From Clostridium algoriphilum (GTDB taxonomy: Bacteria; Bacillota; Clostridia; Clostridiales; Clostridiaceae), in the NCBI RefSeq assembly GCF_020443705.1, contig NZ_JAIZZK010000019.1, positions 23,731 through 87,730 of the forward strand: a stretch of 64,000 nt of DNA, given 5' to 3'. A program made the translations under genes and the position numbers. Below are positions 25,803-35,082 of the stretch, piece after piece; positions within the stretch are counted from its first letter, which is position 1; each line of letters begins with the position of its first letter. The notes under the pieces were generated by a model. It saw only the letters and a program-made list of their open reading frames with translations. It was not told where the DNA came from and did not search any database.

Positions 25803-26032
25803 AAAGTCACTACCTTCCTTTTTATAATATAGAGCTATGATTTTAAAATTTATGATTTAGTTTATCTATACAATGTGTATAGTAATTATATTTAATATCT
25901 TAGTCTATAAAAATTTTATTATTCAACCTATAGTATACCATATAGTTAAAGTTACTAATAAAAAAAATATTGGATAATGATTAATATTTGGTATAAAGGA
26001 CATATTAAGTAAGTGTAACAGGAGGTATAGTA

Positions 26033-27229
26033 TTGAATATTTTAAAGGAAGACAAAAAGATTATATGGGTGCTAATTACAACACTTGTACTTACTGCTAC
26101 TATTTTGTATTTAAATGTGTACAAAATGTATGGATATAAGGTATCTGTAGGAAGTAGTACTATAACTTTTGTAAAAAGTAAGAGAGAATTTAATAAAACA
26201 TATAACGAATTACAAAGAGACATTAAATTTAAATATGGAAACTCAATTACAATAAAAGATTTTACTTTAAACAAAGTAAAAGTAGATGATGATGTTATGT
26301 TTATAAATGGGGATAACCTTAAGAAGGTAATGCTAAAAAACTTCAATATAAGTGTAGACGTATTTGTCATGAAATCAGATGATAAAAAAATAGCATATGT
26401 CGCATCTGAGAATCAAGGAAAAGAAATTTTAAGTTCTTTAAAAAATTATTATAAGAAAGCGGGGCTGAAAAGTGCTAAAAGTATAAATATACAAAATAGT
26501 ATCACATATGAACCCGTCAAAGTTAGGATCGGGGAAATACATGAAAACTCTGAAATTACTAAGGCTGTAATAAAATATAATGATAGTTCACAAATACCAT
26601 TAATAGCTGTAAAAATAGTAAGAAATATAACTAAAAATCAAACAATATACCCAACTACAATTATAAAGTCATCTAATCAAGTCATGTATGGTGTTAGCAA
26701 GGTTGAACATAAGGGTATTAATGGAATAAGAAAGGTTACAAGCGTAGTAATAGCACTTAACAACATTGTAGTCTCTGAAAAAGTTTTAAAATCAGAAACT
26801 ATTAAGCAAGTGCAAAATAAAGAAATATACGTAGGAACTAATGGACCAATAATACTTCAAGCAGCATCTATAAACAGTCCATCAAGAGGTAGTATAAGTT
26901 CAGGGTTTGGAACGCGATGGGGTAAAATGCATAAAGGTATTGATATAGCGGCGAATTTTGGTTCAGCAATAAATGCCGCATTAGATGGCACAGTTACTTA
27001 TGCAGATTGGGAAGATGGTTATGGCAATGTGATAAAGATTTCTCATGGAGAAGGTTTACAAACTACATATGCACATTGTAGCGTTATTATTGTAAAAAAA
27101 GGTGAATTAGTAAAGAGAGGGATGAAAATAGGTCAAGTGGGAAGCACAGGTCATAGTACAGGTCCTCATTTACATTTTGAAGTAAGAGAGAATGGCGAAC
27201 CTATAAATCCTCAAAAATACATAAAGTAA
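26033..27229 (+). CDS. Membrane-anchored G5-M23 peptidase
   Basis: The 398-residue protein has an N-terminal membrane anchor (about 12-32), a long extracytoplasmic region, a G5-like domain (about 218-282, KVTSVVIALNNIVVSEKVL) and a C-terminal M23 (LytM-type) domain. The metal ligands lie in HKGIDIAA (near 300) and HLHFEV (near 380), with HSTGPH between. M23 enzymes cut peptide cross-bridges of peptidoglycan. The start is TTG 26033, eight bases after GGAGG. It resembles clostridial envelope peptidases active in growth or sporulation; which one is not certain. Confidence 0.88.
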   Translation: MNILKEDKKIIWVLITTLVLTATILYLNVYKMYGYKVSVGSSTITFVKSKREFNKTYNELQRDIKFKYGNSITIKDFTLNKVKVDDDVMFINGDNLKKVMLKNFNISVDVFVMKSDDKKIAYVASENQGKEILSSLKNYYKKAGLKSAKSINIQNSITYEPVKVRIGEIHENSEITKAVIKYNDSSQIPLIAVKIVRNITKNQTIYPTTIIKSSNQVMYGVSKVEHKGINGIRKVTSVVIALNNIVVSEKVLKSETIKQVQNKEIYVGTNGPIILQAASINSPSRGSISSGFGTRWGKMHKGIDIAANFGSAINAALDGTVTYADWEDGYGNVIKISHGEGLQTTYAHCSVIIVKKGELVKRGMKIGQVGSTGHSTGPHLHFEVRENGEPINPQKYIK

Positions 27230-27291
27230 AAATAAATATATGAATAAAATTATATCTACAAGTGAAAAATATTTTATAAAGGAGTGATTTT

Positions 27292-27417
27292 ATGCCATAT
27301 GAAGAAATGAAAACACCAGCGAAGGAAAAAGATAATAAACCTAAGAAACCAGAAATTATAGAAGCTTCCGATATGAAAAAGAAAAAACGTAAGTCGGCAA
27401 TAAAATTTGATGAATAA
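27292..27417 (+). CDS. Small highly charged protein, unknown function
   Basis: The 41-residue ORF, preceded by AAAGGAGTGATTTT, encodes a peptide starting MPYEEMKTPAKEKDN and ending KSAIKFDE. About one third of the residues are Lys and there are no hydrophobic helices, so it is probably disordered and cytosolic. The strong ribosome site and clean stop make it a likely real gene. It follows the M23 gene by 62 bases and may share its transcript. No family was recognised. Confidence 0.55.
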   Translation: MPYEEMKTPAKEKDNKPKKPEIIEASDMKKKKRKSAIKFDE

Positions 27418-27630
27418 TTAAATTAATTTTTGAATGTTTAATAAAGAGAGCTTTAATGCTCTTTTTATTTTTTTTAAAATTCTTGTTAAGTAATTTCACG
27501 ACGATAATAACTAACTCATACTTATATTTTATATGGTAACATAGGGTACTGTAAGAATAGGCCCAATATAGTATTATATAAATTATAGATTTATAATTTG
27601 AGAGAATAAATAGATATTGGAGGAATAATA

Positions 27631-28293
27631 ATGAGCGCTTTTTTAGCACCTATTCACACATGGTTATTTAGTAAAATTTTATTGGCAGAGAAACTAGAGG
27701 CTAATTTGAAAAAAAGTTATATAGACAAATACAAAGATATTGCAAAAGATATTGTCCAGAAATCTTTAGTTTACGGAAACCCAATAGACACCACAAAAGA
27801 TATAGAAGATGTTATTGATGTATCTAATATACATGGGTGGTTACAGGATAAAATCGGAAAAGTTGAAACTAGAACGGCATTTATCATAACCGAAATGGTT
27901 AAAAAATATGGAGAAGAAGCACAAGTTATTGCTAAGGAATGTTTTATCCTTCAAGGCACAATTGTTGGGGAAACTTTAAAAGGAAAAGAGACGGTAGAAA
28001 GTCCTGAAGAGGTATATAATGCCATTAATAATTATTTATTAGAGGGTATGCCTTGTGATAGAGTAACAAGACTTACTAAATCAGAGAGTGACATATACGA
28101 ATGGGAAACTACAAGTTGCATTCATAAAGATTATTGGAAAATGGTAAATGGAGATGTAAATATTTTTTATAATTTAAGACATGTATGGACTAAAGCATTC
28201 ATTGAAAACTCGAACGATAAATATACTTATAATTTTATTAAAGGATCAGAACATAGTGGTATAATTGGGATAAATCAAATTATAAGTAAGTAA
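27631..28293 (+). CDS. Conserved hypothetical protein upstream of the siroheme-type reductase
   Basis: The 220-residue cytosolic protein begins MSAFLAPIHTWLFSKIL, is mainly helical in its first 140 residues, and has a mixed C-terminal part with GMPCDRVTRLTK, YEWETTSCIHKDYW and NIFYNLRHVW. Two spaced cysteines and several His could bind a ligand or metal. The C-terminal pattern loosely recalls small ligand-binding or hydrolase domains, but I do not recognise the family. TTGGAGGAAT precedes ATG 27631. The siroheme-reductase half protein follows after 62 bases on the same strand, which suggests a shared operon and perhaps function. Confidence 0.6.
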   Translation: MSAFLAPIHTWLFSKILLAEKLEANLKKSYIDKYKDIAKDIVQKSLVYGNPIDTTKDIEDVIDVSNIHGWLQDKIGKVETRTAFIITEMVKKYGEEAQVIAKECFILQGTIVGETLKGKETVESPEEVYNAINNYLLEGMPCDRVTRLTKSESDIYEWETTSCIHKDYWKMVNGDVNIFYNLRHVWTKAFIENSNDKYTYNFIKGSEHSGIIGINQIISK

Positions 28294-28355
28294 ATGTAGT
28301 GAGGAACATAATAACTAATAGTTGTTACAATCCCCATGGGATAGGAGGAAATTAG

Positions 28356-29030
28356 ATGGAGCCTAAATATGCTGTACTTCAAAAGGTGAGAAATGGAAAA
28401 AGAACTTATGGTGTAACCCCTCATATTCCAGGGGGATTTATAACCTCAAAACAACTTTTGAAAATAGCTGAAGTTTCCGAAAAGTACAAGGGAATATTAA
28501 AAATGACTTCTGGACAGAGAATTGCAATTTTAGGACTAGAAGCTGACGATGTTGCAAAAGTGTGGGAAGAATTAGATATGCATCCAGGTGTTAAATCCTT
28601 AAACTCTGTGAAAAATATTCATATGTGTCCCGCAGCCTTTTGCAAAAGAGCAAAACAAAATTCTTTAAAGATTGGTATGGTTTTAGACAAACGCTACCAT
28701 GGTATGCAGATGCCTTGTAGAACAAAAATTGGAGTGGCTGGTTGTAGAAATGCGTGTACTAGTGTTTATGCAAGGGATATAGGGGTAATAGGAGATAAAG
28801 AAGGATATATGATAGCTGCAGGTGGGAGTGGAGGATTTACCCCTAGGGTTGCTGATATTATTATAGATAAATTAACAGAGGAGCAGGTATTACTCGTGGT
28901 TGATATTTTGATAGAGTATTATAAGGCTGATGGAAACATGGGAGAAAAACTAGGGGATTTTATTTTGCGAATAGGGTTAGATAAATTTAAAAATTATATA
29001 TTTAATAAGTTTAATAAGTTTAATAAATAA
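28356..29030 (+). CDS. Nitrite/sulfite reductase-like half protein (siroheme and 4Fe-4S)
   Basis: The 224-residue protein has an N-terminal ferredoxin-like half domain (about 5-70, with GVTPHIPGGFIT and TSGQRIAILGL) followed by a 4Fe-4S/siroheme-binding domain with C91-x4-C96 and C130-x3-C134 (GVAGCRNAC). Full nitrite or sulfite reductases contain two such halves and are 450-600 residues long; this is one half, so it probably works as a homodimer. Electron donors and substrate are not shown: no flavin or ferredoxin partner is adjacent. AGGAGG precedes ATG 28356. The C-terminus ends in a repetitive FNKFNKFNK. Confidence 0.85.
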   Translation: MEPKYAVLQKVRNGKRTYGVTPHIPGGFITSKQLLKIAEVSEKYKGILKMTSGQRIAILGLEADDVAKVWEELDMHPGVKSLNSVKNIHMCPAAFCKRAKQNSLKIGMVLDKRYHGMQMPCRTKIGVAGCRNACTSVYARDIGVIGDKEGYMIAAGGSGGFTPRVADIIIDKLTEEQVLLVVDILIEYYKADGNMGEKLGDFILRIGLDKFKNYIFNKFNKFNK

Positions 29031-29041
29031 AAATAAAATCT

Positions 29042-29092
29042 AAGTAAGATAGCGTTAGGAATGCTTTTAGAATTCCTAACGCTATCTTACTT
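29042..29092. terminator. Perfect 21-bp hairpin after the reductase gene
   Basis: Arms 29042-29062 and 29072-29092 are exactly complementary with a 9-base loop and a short T-rich end. It should terminate the reductase transcript. Confidence 0.75.
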
Positions 29093-29220
29093 TTGGTTAA
29101 ATTTGACGCATCAATCTGTACGAGTTTTTTTGAAAATGAATTTAAAGAATTAAATAGAAATGAAAGAGTATATAAGCAATTATATATGGATAGCCTAATG
29201 TTTAAAAGGAGGGATAAAGT

Positions 29221-29436
29221 TTGAAAATTATGAAGGGAAGAGAATTAGGTAATGATGAATATGAAGAATTTAAAGAGAAATTAGATAGGTATGTTAATAT
29301 CCAAGGTGTAGATAGCAAGCTTGTAAATATACCCACAATAGTTACAGGGGTTAATGATGATGGTACTATAAGGCAAGAAGAAATTCAGCCCTACGCATAT
29401 GAGGTAGTTGAGCAGGACGAAAGATTTACGGACTAG
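29221..29436 (+). CDS. Small acidic protein, unknown function
   Basis: The 71-residue protein starts (TTG) with MKIMKGRELGNDEYEEFKEK, continues with VNIPTIVTGVNDDGTIRQEE and ends VVEQDERFTD. It is acidic, has no cysteines or membrane segment, and looks like a helix followed by a small beta sheet. TTG 29221 sits 8 bases after AAAGGAGGG; ATG 29230 is in frame but too far. Bases 29104-29220 before it are AT-rich. A hairpin at 29450 follows. No family was recognised. Confidence 0.6.
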   Translation: MKIMKGRELGNDEYEEFKEKLDRYVNIQGVDSKLVNIPTIVTGVNDDGTIRQEEIQPYAYEVVEQDERFTD

Positions 29437-29449
29437 ATTAAACAAAATT

Positions 29450-29501
29450 ACAAAGCATATAACTAGAAGTATAATTTATACTGTTTAGTTATATGCTTTG
29501 T
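29450..29501. terminator. Hairpin after the small acidic protein gene
   Basis: Arms 29450-29465 and 29486-29501 pair over 16 bp. A second small palindrome, GCCTTAGTTA with TAACTAAGGC, lies at 29581-29603. Neither is followed by a long T tract. The 218-base gap to the convergent prenyltransferase gene holds nothing else. Confidence 0.5.
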
Positions 29502-29654
29502 AAATGATTAAACAGTATATTTGGGTTCTCATAAAAACTTACTTGATTTTTTATGTAAATTTAGGGACTTATATCTATATGCCTTAGTTAAATTAACTAA
29601 GGCACCTTAAAAAAATAGACTATCATAGTGACTAGTTATTTTCTAAAAGATACC

Positions 29655-30299
29655 TTAACCACCAAGGGTTACATCTTGTTCATTATACCAGTTTAAAGCG
29701 CTTGATAAATGTTCGGGTTTAAAATCAGGCCAAAAGTCATCTATAATATAAAAGTCAGAATATATGGATTGTAGCGGTAAAAATCCACTAAGACGCCTTC
29801 GTCCACCCCAACGTATAATTAAATCTACTCTAGAAATTTGATTGGTTTTTATACAACTCATTATAGTACTTCTTTTACTACTTTTGTTTTGAGAAAGATT
29901 GCTTAGATCCCATTCCCAACCATAGTTTACAAGGAAATTTAGCTTTATACCACCCTTACCAAAGGTTTTTCGCGTGGTATAGGGAAGTAGTTCTTTAGGA
30001 AACATAGGTGAGTCACTATTTCCTACTACTAATAATTCAGCATCCTGAGTACTTAGAAGTTTTACTGCATCCACACAAGCTTTAACAAAAGCTTCTCTTT
30101 GAAGGGCTGGTCTTTTGGTATTATCGGTAGTAAAGCCGTAATATGTTATTTCTTTTACACCCATCTCCTTACAAAGTTTATACAAAGATAAACCAGGATC
30201 TAGTCCGAAGGTGTACCCTTTGTCTTTTGATAAACCATTATCTACAGACCATCTTCTATTCCCATCGGGGATTATTCCGATATGATTTGGTATTCTCAT
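29655..30299 (-). CDS. Divergent cis-prenyltransferase (UppS-like paralogue)
   Basis: The 214-residue protein matches undecaprenyl diphosphate synthase over most of its length: HIGIIPDGNRRWS holds the catalytic Asp region, YYGFTTDNTKRP follows, and IIRWGGRRRLSGFLPLQ plus FWPDF are near the end. It is about 30-40 residues shorter than normal UppS. At the position of the metal-binding Glu (RTGGExRISNF in UppS) it has Arg. UppS makes the C55 lipid carrier for cell-wall synthesis; this paralogue probably has a different chain length, partner or no catalysis. GGGTGATAAT precedes the ATG. It is a single-gene unit. Confidence 0.85.
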   Translation of the reverse strand: MRIPNHIGIIPDGNRRWSVDNGLSKDKGYTFGLDPGLSLYKLCKEMGVKEITYYGFTTDNTKRPALQREAFVKACVDAVKLLSTQDAELLVVGNSDSPMFPKELLPYTTRKTFGKGGIKLNFLVNYGWEWDLSNLSQNKSSKRSTIMSCIKTNQISRVDLIIRWGGRRRLSGFLPLQSIYSDFYIIDDFWPDFKPEHLSSALNWYNEQDVTLGG

Positions 30300-30640
30300 A
30301 TTATCACCCTTTAATTATGAATTTTTATAACTTATAAATCATAGTATATCCATTAATGCTATATTAATCCATTAAATTATATATTATTATTTGTTTATTC
30401 TTAAAAAGTTAATATCATTTTTAATATAGATATATAGTCCATAAAAAGATAAACTTAGGGTAGACATCTATATAGACTACTAAATGTTCCAAAGAAATAG
30501 AAATTTAAAAATTGTTAATAATTAATAAAAATGATTTTAACTTATCGTTATATAGTATAATATTATTGAAATATTGATTAATGTAGTTAAAATTATTGTG
30601 GCAACGTAACATAAATTTTATGATAAGTCGAGGTGTATTA

Positions 30641-31204
30641 ATGAATAAAACAAAACGAGCTATATTTCAATCGGCTATTAAAATTTTTTCCACTAATGGA
30701 TATGATGGAGCTACTATGGATGAAATTTCAGCAAGTGCAGGAGTGGCTAAAGGTACGGTCTATTATTACTTTAAAAGCAAAGATGAGGTTTTTAAATACA
30801 TAATTACCGAAGGAGTAAGATTACTAAGGCAACAAATAGAAAGCATTAATATAGGTGAGGGTAACTATGATTATAAATTAAGAGAACTAAGCAAGGATCA
30901 GTTAAAATTGGTATATGAAAATAGAGATTTATTTAAGGTTATAATGAGTCAAGCATGGGGAGGGAAGATAAGACATTTTCAACTCAGGGAATTGCTTAAG
31001 GTTTATATGGAAGATATTGAAAATTTTTTAATTAAGGCTATGGATGATGGTACTATAAAAAAATGTGAATCTTCTTTTTTAACATACATATATTTTGGGA
31101 CATTGGTATCGGTAGCAGTCTATAATGTTATAAATAATGATAGTATGAAATTAGATGAAATTACTGATAACTTCATGGAACACTTATTAAATGGAATAAA
31201 ATAA
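30641..31204 (+). CDS. TetR-family transcriptional regulator
   Basis: The 187-residue protein has the TetR N-terminal helix-turn-helix (about 1-47: AIKIFSTNGYDGATMDEIS then AGVAKGTVYYYFKSKDEVF) and a helical ligand-binding C-terminal domain. CGAGGTG lies 6 bases before ATG 30641; an in-frame GTG upstream at 30596 lacks a ribosome site. A YhgE/Pip membrane protein gene follows, with a palindrome ACTGAC-CA-GTCAGT in its promoter, so it very likely represses that gene. The inducer is unknown. The 340-base gap upstream is AT-rich with no other gene seen. Confidence 0.9.
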   Translation: MNKTKRAIFQSAIKIFSTNGYDGATMDEISASAGVAKGTVYYYFKSKDEVFKYIITEGVRLLRQQIESINIGEGNYDYKLRELSKDQLKLVYENRDLFKVIMSQAWGGKIRHFQLRELLKVYMEDIENFLIKAMDDGTIKKCESSFLTYIYFGTLVSVAVYNVINNDSMKLDEITDNFMEHLLNGIK

Positions 31205-31255
31205 AAAACAGCAATATAATTCTACAAAATAGAATATATAGCTGTTTTTTTTTAT
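31204..31255 (+). terminator. Terminator after the TetR gene
   Basis: AAAAAACAGC pairs with GCTGTTTTTT, with an inner TATAATTCT/AGAATATA stem, followed by a T run. It separates the regulator from its presumed target. Confidence 0.75.
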
Positions 31256-31278
31256 TTAAAAAAATTATAAAAAATACA

Positions 31279-31328
31279 TTGACTTTATAATTTAAAAATG
31301 TAAACTATATATAGACTGACCAGTCAGT
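31279..31328 (+). promoter_or_regulatory. Promoter and TetR-type operator of the YhgE/Pip gene
   Basis: TTGACT (31279-31284) and TAAACT (31301-31306) have 16-base spacing. A perfect palindrome of two 6-base arms, ACTGAC-CA-GTCAGT, lies at 31315-31328, over the likely transcription start. Binding there by the adjacent TetR protein would block initiation. The palindrome is seen; the pairing with the regulator is inferred. Confidence 0.65.
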
Positions 31329-31391
31329 ATACAAAATATTTTACTTGGATTGTTTTAAAAAATAATTAAATTTAGAGGATGAGGTGATAAT

Positions 31392-33941
31392 ATGAATTTT
31401 TTAAAAGTAGCTCGAAGAGATATTTCAGGTATAGTTAAAAATAGATTTATACGAGTATCGGTAATCGCAATTATTATAGTTCCACTTTTGTACAGTTTAC
31501 TTTATCTTGATGCTTTTTGGGATCCATATGCTAGGATTACGGATATGCCTGTAGCGGTGGTAAACCAAGATAATGGAAGCATAAAAGATGGAGAAAAAGT
31601 TAATTATGGTCAAGATTTGGTGAATAATCTTAAAAAAAAGAAAGCAGTAGGTTGGAGATTTGTTACAAAAAAACAAGCAGAAGATGGAGTTAAGGGCAAA
31701 GATTATTATGCTATGTTCGTAATTCCAGTAAATTTTTCAGAAAATGCTTTAAGCGCTACTAAAGGTAAACCACAACAAGCTAAAATATTATACAGTGCAA
31801 ATGAAAAGAAAAATTTTTTAGCAGCGCAAATTAATGGAAAAGTCTTAGATCAGATTAAATCAGAGTTAACAAAAAATATGTCAAAGGAATATACAATGGT
31901 GGTATTTGACAATTTATATGTAATTAAGGATGGCATGAAAAAAGCCTCCGAAGGGAATAAAAAGCTCACTGACGGGTTGGTTACATCGAAGAATGGTACG
32001 AGTCAGTTAAAAGATGGAACAGGAAAACTTAATGGTAGTGTCCCAGAAATGTCAGATGGTGTAGGGAAATTATTAGTTGGTTCTAATACATTAACTAGTA
32101 GACTAGGGGAGCTTAAATCTCAAGTGCCCGCAATGGTAAGTGGAGTAGATCAGCTTCATGATGGTGCAGATCAGCTAAATAATGGATTAGTTGAGCTTAA
32201 CGACCAAGTACCAGCTATGGCTACTGGGGTACAAAAGCTTAATGAGGCATATAAAACTCAAATTGTACCTTCAACTAAAAAGCTTAAAGATGGAGCAGCA
32301 CAACTTGCTTCAGGACTTGGAGCAGCTAAAGGGGGAGCAACTAAGTTAAATGATGCATCAATTAAGTTAAATGATGGATCAAAACTTCTTACAGATGGTT
32401 CTACCCAACTTGTTGCAGGATCTGCACCAATTAAAAAAGGTATGAGTGATCTTACGGAAGGAAGTGCACAAGTTGCTGGAGGAGTAGATGTTTTATTAAA
32501 TAATAGTAAAAAATCTCAAGTGGCATTGCAGCAAGCGGTAGATACTAAGTTCAGAGCATATTTAAAAGCTAATCCAAAAGCTATGGATGATCCAAATATG
32601 CAAGGATTTGTATCTGCATTAGATTCATTAAACAAAACTGCTACAGACGAGAAGAATGTAGCGATGATGAATGAGCTTCAAACTGGTGCTCATACTGTAG
32701 CAAAAGGATCAAAACAATTGGAGGACGGATCTTTAGCCTTTATAAATGGTTCGCAAAAATTAGCACAAAGTACTGCCACTTTTGCAAAAGGTGCAGATCA
32801 GTATTCAAAAGGAGCTGGAAGTTTTGCAGAACAAACGGGAGCCGCCACGGGGGTAGCAAATCAAATTAGTGGAGGGTTAGATAAGCTATATGTGGCTATG
32901 AATGGTGATTTTGGAAATGGACTCTCACAAATTAATGATAAAATTCCTGCTTTAACTGGAGGAGTGCAGAAGTTAGCGACAGGTTCAGAAGCTTTATCAG
33001 GAGGACTAGCACAATTTAATCAAAAGATGCCAGCTCTAGCAGATGGGACATCAAAACTAAATGATGGTTCCGCTCAACTTACACAAGGAATTACTACCTT
33101 AAATGGAAAATTACCTGAGCTTAAAGAGGGGGTAAATAAGTTATATGATGGTGTTAATAAATTAGATGGTGGTATGATAAAATTAGCAGATGGTTCTAAA
33201 GAACTTAGTGACAAGACAACAAAAGGGTATAATGACCTTAATGGTAGCTTGAAAAATGATAGTAAAACTATGGCAGCTTCATTTTCAGAGCCTGTAGTTA
33301 TAGATCAGAAAGCCATAGATCCTGTTAAAACTTATGGTGAAGGGTTTACACCATATTTCATTCCATTATCATTATGGGTAGGAGCTTTAATGATGTTCTT
33401 CGTAATTACGGATAAGGTAGATGATGATATTGCAGCAAGCCCGGCGTCAGTTGTAGCTGGTAAGTTCTTATCATATGGGGTAATAGGATTTATGCAAGCA
33501 ATACTTGCAAGTGGAGCTGTAATGTTACTAGGGCTTAGACCGGATAATGTACTGTTGTATTTCTTATTTAATATATTCTTATCATATGTATTTATAGCGA
33601 TTATTCAGTGTATGGTATTCTTACTTGGGCAATTAGGAAGATTAATATCGATTGTTTTATTAATTCTTCAACTTACTTCTTGTGCAGGTACATTCCCAAT
33701 AGAAATTGTACCTAAATTGTTTAAGGTTTTAAATCCATTTATGCCATTTACTTATGCAGTATCCGGTTTAAGAGAAGTAATATCAGGTGTTGATTATGGG
33801 GTATTTACAAAAGATGTAACAGTACTTGCAGCAACATTGTTTGTATTCTTATTCACATCGATATTAATGAAAGGACATGCAGATAAAGCACAAAAATTTA
33901 TACAAGAGAGAAAAGAACAAGCAACAAATACGATTGCATAA
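31392..33941 (+). CDS. YhgE/Pip-family membrane protein
   Basis: The 849-residue protein has an N-terminal membrane helix (about 20-42), a YhgE N-terminal extracellular domain (about 45-190), and a very long central region (about 190-640) full of short repeats of the type LxDGxxxLxxG. Five C-terminal membrane helices follow (about 655-835). This is the YhgE/Pip architecture, related to ABC-2 type exporter permeases and to the EsaA-like group linked to protein secretion or phage infection. The repeat region probably forms a long coiled or helical stalk outside the cell. It is monocistronic and controlled by a TetR-type operator. Confidence 0.9.
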   Translation: MNFLKVARRDISGIVKNRFIRVSVIAIIIVPLLYSLLYLDAFWDPYARITDMPVAVVNQDNGSIKDGEKVNYGQDLVNNLKKKKAVGWRFVTKKQAEDGVKGKDYYAMFVIPVNFSENALSATKGKPQQAKILYSANEKKNFLAAQINGKVLDQIKSELTKNMSKEYTMVVFDNLYVIKDGMKKASEGNKKLTDGLVTSKNGTSQLKDGTGKLNGSVPEMSDGVGKLLVGSNTLTSRLGELKSQVPAMVSGVDQLHDGADQLNNGLVELNDQVPAMATGVQKLNEAYKTQIVPSTKKLKDGAAQLASGLGAAKGGATKLNDASIKLNDGSKLLTDGSTQLVAGSAPIKKGMSDLTEGSAQVAGGVDVLLNNSKKSQVALQQAVDTKFRAYLKANPKAMDDPNMQGFVSALDSLNKTATDEKNVAMMNELQTGAHTVAKGSKQLEDGSLAFINGSQKLAQSTATFAKGADQYSKGAGSFAEQTGAATGVANQISGGLDKLYVAMNGDFGNGLSQINDKIPALTGGVQKLATGSEALSGGLAQFNQKMPALADGTSKLNDGSAQLTQGITTLNGKLPELKEGVNKLYDGVNKLDGGMIKLADGSKELSDKTTKGYNDLNGSLKNDSKTMAASFSEPVVIDQKAIDPVKTYGEGFTPYFIPLSLWVGALMMFFVITDKVDDDIAASPASVVAGKFLSYGVIGFMQAILASGAVMLLGLRPDNVLLYFLFNIFLSYVFIAIIQCMVFLLGQLGRLISIVLLILQLTSCAGTFPIEIVPKLFKVLNPFMPFTYAVSGLREVISGVDYGVFTKDVTVLAATLFVFLFTSILMKGHADKAQKFIQERKEQATNTIA

Positions 33942-33966
33942 TGTGAATAAAAGATAATTATACTAC

Positions 33967-34009
33967 AAAAAACACACGTTAACTTGTAAAAAAGTTGTGT
34001 GTTTTTTTA
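33967..34009. terminator. Terminator after the YhgE/Pip gene
   Basis: AAAAAACACAC pairs with GTGTGTTTTTT and ends in a T run; A-rich sequence on the other side may serve the convergent radical SAM gene. Confidence 0.8.
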
Positions 34010-34030
34010 TTGAATATACATTAAAAGGGA

Positions 34031-34927
34031 TCAATTAATTATATCTGTAATTTCATTGAATTTTTTTCTGTATCCACACTTTCTACATAATTCTTCAACA
34101 GCTTCTCTCCTTGAAAAACCATTGAAAATGTCACTTGCTCTTTGACTTTCAATTATTTCAGAGAAATTGGTTCCATGAATATTGCCTAGGTTAATTATAC
34201 CGTCTCCATCTAAGCAGCAAGGAACTACAGATCCATCTACTAATATAGCTACTTGGTTTCTAAGTCCATAGCAAAACCCAGGGCTAATGTCCTCAATGGC
34301 GTTTAAATCTGGCCACTGAAATTCATAATCTTGATTTAAATACACTTTATCACAAATTTTAATACCTCTACCTGGAATTATTTCCTCTTCAATTTTATAT
34401 GATAAATTAAAGGCATTCTCAATTTCGAAAAGTAAGTCGCAATTTTTTTTAGTTTTTAGATTTGTAATATTATCTTTATCTAAATTCCATAATCTTAGAG
34501 AAAATAGAGTATCAGTTTTATCTATAGATTCCTTAACATATGAAATAATATTATTAATATATTCATACTTATTAGAAGAACATTCATTTCCATCGAAACT
34601 GTGCAAGGAAAAATTAATTTGTCTTAGTGAAGGTGCAAGTATTAGTTTGTCCTTAACTTTACTTATAAGAGTTCCATTGGTGGTTATGTTAACCTTAAAA
34701 CCTTTCTTATAGCTTAAGTTTAAAAATTCATCTAATTTTGGATGTAAAAGTGGTTCACCTTTAACATGGAAATATATATAATCCGTATAAGGTTTTATTT
34801 GGTCTAATATTTTGATGAATGTTTCTATGCTCATAAATTCAGGAGCCCTACATGTTTGCGGGCAAAAACTGCAGGAAAGGTTACATACATTTGTAATTTC
34901 TATATAAAATTTTTTGAACTTTTTCAT
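34031..34927 (-). CDS. Radical SAM/SPASM-domain protein
   Basis: The 298-residue protein starts MKKFKKFYIEITNVCNLSC and has the radical SAM cluster motif CNLSCSFC (CxxxCxxC, about 17-24), GEPLLHP and NITTNGT. Its SPASM-like C-terminal cysteines lie in PCCLDGDG and CRKCGYRKK. It should cleave S-adenosylmethionine to start a radical modification of a protein or peptide; no peptide substrate gene is obvious next to it. A longer in-frame start (34945) overlaps the GGAG ribosome site, so ATG 34927 is chosen. It is divergent from the ferritin-like gene at 35083. Confidence 0.85.
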   Translation of the reverse strand: MKKFKKFYIEITNVCNLSCSFCPQTCRAPEFMSIETFIKILDQIKPYTDYIYFHVKGEPLLHPKLDEFLNLSYKKGFKVNITTNGTLISKVKDKLILAPSLRQINFSLHSFDGNECSSNKYEYINNIISYVKESIDKTDTLFSLRLWNLDKDNITNLKTKKNCDLLFEIENAFNLSYKIEEEIIPGRGIKICDKVYLNQDYEFQWPDLNAIEDISPGFCYGLRNQVAILVDGSVVPCCLDGDGIINLGNIHGTNFSEIIESQRASDIFNGFSRREAVEELCRKCGYRKKFNEITDIIN

Positions 34928-35082
34928 TTGAGATACTCCAATCATAACTAAATGTTAAGTAAGTTATACGATAAATATATATATATTGTAGCATAAAAAA
35001 TTCTGAACTATAAATTATTAAATGAATAAAAATACAGAATGAAGCTAAAAATACATGTAAGCTTGAAAAGGAGGAAGAAAAT

